A stretch of DNA of 64,000 nucleotides from Lachnospiraceae bacterium (GTDB lineage: Bacteria > Bacillota > Clostridia > Lachnospirales > Lachnospiraceae), in contig JAEEIV010000061.1 of assembly GCA_016281555.1 (NCBI GenBank), positions 1 through 64,000 of the forward strand, in the 5' to 3' direction. Each line of letters begins with the position of its first letter. Positions within the stretch are counted from its first letter, which is position 1. Positions 62,258 to 64,000 of the stretch are shown piece after piece. The notes beneath the pieces were generated by a model, which saw only the letters and a program-made list of their open reading frames with translations, ran no database searches and had not been told where the DNA came from. Made by a program: the position numbers and the translations under genes.

Positions 62258-63204
62258 GATGCTTTTTTTCGCGTGTTTTTCTTCGGGTGGCGGACGCTGT
62301 GGTCGCGGAGCCCGGTCAATTCATTGAGGCGGTTTTCGGTGAGGAAAGCGGTTTTCTCTCGCTCTTCGCGTTCTGCTGCGTTCGCGCTCTGCATGTTCGC
62401 CTTTTTGTACCAGGCTTCGGCTTCGGAGAGCGATTTCGCGACGCCCCGGCCGGTGAGGTACATATCGCCGAGCGAAGCCATGGCCACGCGAAGATTCGCT
62501 TCGGCGGCGAGCCGGAACCAGTGGACGGCCCGGACGTCGCGGCGCTCAATGCCCTCGCCGTAGCGGAGCATGTTGCCGAGCGCCCACATCGAAAAGCGGT
62601 CGCCCTGATAAGCGGCCTGCACGTACCAGTCGAAACCGGTGCGGGCGGCCTTTTCGACGCCGATGCCGTGGGCATACATATACCCGAGCGACCGTGCAGA
62701 GTAGACGTCGCCCTTTTTGGCTGCCCTTTTGTAGCATTTCAGCGCTTTCTCATTCGACGGTTCGACGCCGTCGCCGTCTCGGTAAAGATTGCCGAGCGCC
62801 CGCCAGACGATCGAATTGTCTTTCAATGCGGTCATCTTATAGCAGGCAAGCACTTTCTCGACGTATTGTTCAACGCCGGCTTCGTCGTGAAGCGACGCCC
62901 AGGCGGAAAGCGTATCGCCGGCGGTATCTGCGGCGAAATTGTACCAGTGGACGGCCTCGACGAAGGACTGCTTGACGCCGAGACCTTCGCGGTACGTGTC
63001 GGCCATTGCCCAGCGGGCATACCCGCCGCCGTCTTGCAGGGCGGCTTTTTTGTACCAGAGACGCGCCCGGCGGTAAGACTGCGCGACGCCCTGCCCGGTG
63101 AAGTACATATCACCCAGCTTGAGCTGACAATAAACGTCGCCCTGCTTGGCCCCCTGCAGCAATTCATCAAATTCATATTCTTTTGTATCGGGAAGAAAAT
63201 TCAT
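62227..63204 (-). CDS. Sel1-repeat (TPR-like) protein
   Basis: This 325-aa protein consists of about seven Sel1-like repeats of 36 residues (for example ALGNLYRDGDGVEPSNEKAL and SLGYMYAHGIGVEKAARTG) and a basic C-terminal tail rich in Lys/Arg. No signal peptide. Such proteins mediate protein-protein contacts. The ATG at 63204 has AAGGAGGTG; a longer frame from 63324 is rejected because it covers the divergent promoter region. Confidence 0.88.
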   Translation of the reverse strand: MNFLPDTKEYEFDELLQGAKQGDVYCQLKLGDMYFTGQGVAQSYRRARLWYKKAALQDGGGYARWAMADTYREGLGVKQSFVEAVHWYNFAADTAGDTLSAWASLHDEAGVEQYVEKVLACYKMTALKDNSIVWRALGNLYRDGDGVEPSNEKALKCYKRAAKKGDVYSARSLGYMYAHGIGVEKAARTGFDWYVQAAYQGDRFSMWALGNMLRYGEGIERRDVRAVHWFRLAAEANLRVAMASLGDMYLTGRGVAKSLSEAEAWYKKANMQSANAAEREEREKTAFLTENRLNELTGLRDHSVRHPKKNTRKKASKKQAERVPA

Positions 63205-63303
63205 GCGGCACCTCCTTCGTGTATCGGACAACAGTAATATACCCGGACCGATGTACCGTTTTTGACGCATCCTGCCCGGCCCGAAATCTGCGCGGAAAAC
63301 CGC

Positions 63304-63350
63304 TTGTATATAGAGTAAAAACAAGGTATACTAAAAAGATAGAGTAAAAA
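63304..63350 (+). promoter_or_regulatory. promoter of the M16 protease gene with 12-bp direct repeats
   Basis: TTGTAT (63304-63309), 17 bp, TATACT (63327-63332). The 12-mer ATAGAGTAAAAA occurs at 63310-63321 inside the spacer and again at 63339-63350 just after the -10, 29 bp apart, and could be a regulator site. Confidence 0.55.
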
Positions 63351-63383
63351 ACCGATTTGACACGTTTTCAAAGGAGGACCGGA

Positions 63384-64000
63384 ATGATCCGCGTATCTGA
63401 CAAATATGAATTGATCCTGCAGGACCGGGTGGAGGAGATCTCCGCGACGGCTTATCTCTTGCACCACAAAAAGAGCGGCGCGAAGCTGCTGCTTCTGGAG
63501 ACGGAAGACGACAACAAGGTCTTTTCGGTGACGTTCAAGACGACGCCCGAGAATTCCACCGGCGTGCCGCACATCATGGAGCATTCGGTGCTCTGCGGGT
63601 CGGACAAGTATCCCTTGAAGGATCCGTTCGTCGAACTCTGCAAAGGTTCCCTGAACACGTTCCTCAATGCGGTCACCTGGCCGGACAAGACCTCGTACCC
63701 GACGGCGAGCCGGAACGCAGCGGATTTCCGGAATCTGATGTCGGTCTACATGGACGCGGCGTTTCGCCCGAACATATACAAAACGAGGAACATTTTAAAG
63801 CAGGAAGGCTGGCATTACGAACTGGATTCCGAAGACGGCGAACTCACGATTAACGGCGTCGTCTACAATGAAATGCGCGGTTCGTACTCGAATCCGGATA
63901 CGATTTTAGAGCATGCCCTCACAAAGAATCTCTACCCCGGAACCACGTACGAAGTGGTGTCGGGCGGCGATCCGGAATGCATCCCGGACCTGACGTACGA
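63384..64000 (+). CDS. M16C-family zinc metalloprotease (presequence protease type), N-terminal part
   Basis: The gene runs off the right edge; 205 codons are visible. The inverted zinc motif HIMEH (His63, Glu66, His67) sits in VPHIMEHSVLCGSDKYP, and the downstream NTFLNAVTWPDKTSYP and GVVYNEMRGSYSNPD motifs mark the M16C (PreP/insulinase) subgroup. These large intracellular proteases degrade peptides. AAAGGAGG lies six bases before the ATG. Confidence 0.92.
   Translation, partial: MIRVSDKYELILQDRVEEISATAYLLHHKKSGAKLLLLETEDDNKVFSVTFKTTPENSTGVPHIMEHSVLCGSDKYPLKDPFVELCKGSLNTFLNAVTWPDKTSYPTASRNAADFRNLMSVYMDAAFRPNIYKTRNILKQEGWHYELDSEDGELTINGVVYNEMRGSYSNPDTILEHALTKNLYPGTTYEVVSGGDPECIPDLTY

Overview
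The window is chromosomal DNA from a GC-rich member of the Bacillota, most likely an anaerobic, carbohydrate-using member of the Clostridia. Evidence: a tryptophan T-box leader, a tandem glycine riboswitch, the ireB-ruvX-DUF1292-rnj run, a dnaD-dnaI helicase-loader pair, many SPase-II lipoproteins with Thr/Pro/Glu-rich linkers, sigma-A promoters (TTGACA/TATAAT type), strong AAAGGAGG ribosome binding sites, and iron-sulfur 2-oxoacid:ferredoxin chemistry. The genus cannot be resolved by reading. No tRNA, rRNA, CRISPR, phage or transposase gene was seen. Coding density is high and most genes lie in short operons with 4-bp ATGA overlaps.

Layout. 1-4.4 kb: end of a 2-oxoacid (probably 2-oxoglutarate) ferredoxin oxidoreductase, succinyl-CoA synthetase (sucCD) and a short AspT/YidE-type transporter. 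4.4-11 kb: an MFS transporter and two 5'-nucleotidase-like paralogs facing each other around an ECF-sigma module (sigma factor, an unrecognised 410-aa protein, possibly a 60-aa protein). 11-16.4 kb: aldose epimerase-like gene, a Trp T-box controlling a TrpB2-type tryptophan synthase beta chain, a TtcA-like PP-loop enzyme and a CASTOR/POLLUX-type channel protein. 16.5-29.7 kb: a starch/maltodextrin locus (starch-binding-like lipoprotein, GH13 alpha-amylase, pullulanase, two small membrane proteins, an ABC ATPase with a long extra C-terminal region, binding protein, two permeases). 29.8-33.6 kb: Lrp regulator and a three-gene proton-translocating transhydrogenase, split by a 211-bp inverted-repeat element. 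33.6-37.5 kb (minus strand): XRE regulator, prs, dnaI, dnaD, with a cluster of DnaA-box-like 9-mers upstream of dnaD. 37.8-45.7 kb: membrane protein, Fe-S aldo/keto reductase, GH20-like hexosaminidase, GNAT enzyme, NudC and a lipoprotein built from a tandem duplication. 45.7-50.4 kb: glycine-riboswitch-controlled gcvT-gcvH-gcvPA-gcvPB. 50.4-56.1 kb: an HPr-like protein lacking the phosphorylatable histidine, MtaB, a methyltransferase, and a second ECF sigma factor with an AT-richer 857-aa membrane-anchored partner. 56.1-64 kb: ireB-ruvX-DUF1292-rnj, a short MltG-like protein, a U32 peptidase, a repeat lipoprotein, a Sel1-repeat protein and the start of an M16C metalloprotease.

How the genes fit together. 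The starch locus appears self-contained: surface lipoproteins bind and cut alpha-glucans and the ABC system imports the oligosaccharides. The KOR/SucCD genes can turn 2-oxoglutarate into succinate with ferredoxin reduction and ATP formation; the adjacent transporter may move a carboxylate or amino acid. The glycine system feeds one-carbon units when glycine is abundant. The transhydrogenase links NAD(H) and NADP(H) pools to the proton gradient.

The most unusual items are the two ECF-sigma modules with unrecognised partner proteins, the inverted-repeat element inside the transhydrogenase operon, the DnaA-box-like cluster at dnaD, the C-terminally extended ABC ATPase, and the Crh-like HPr. All positions and motifs were read by eye; no database search or folding was run.
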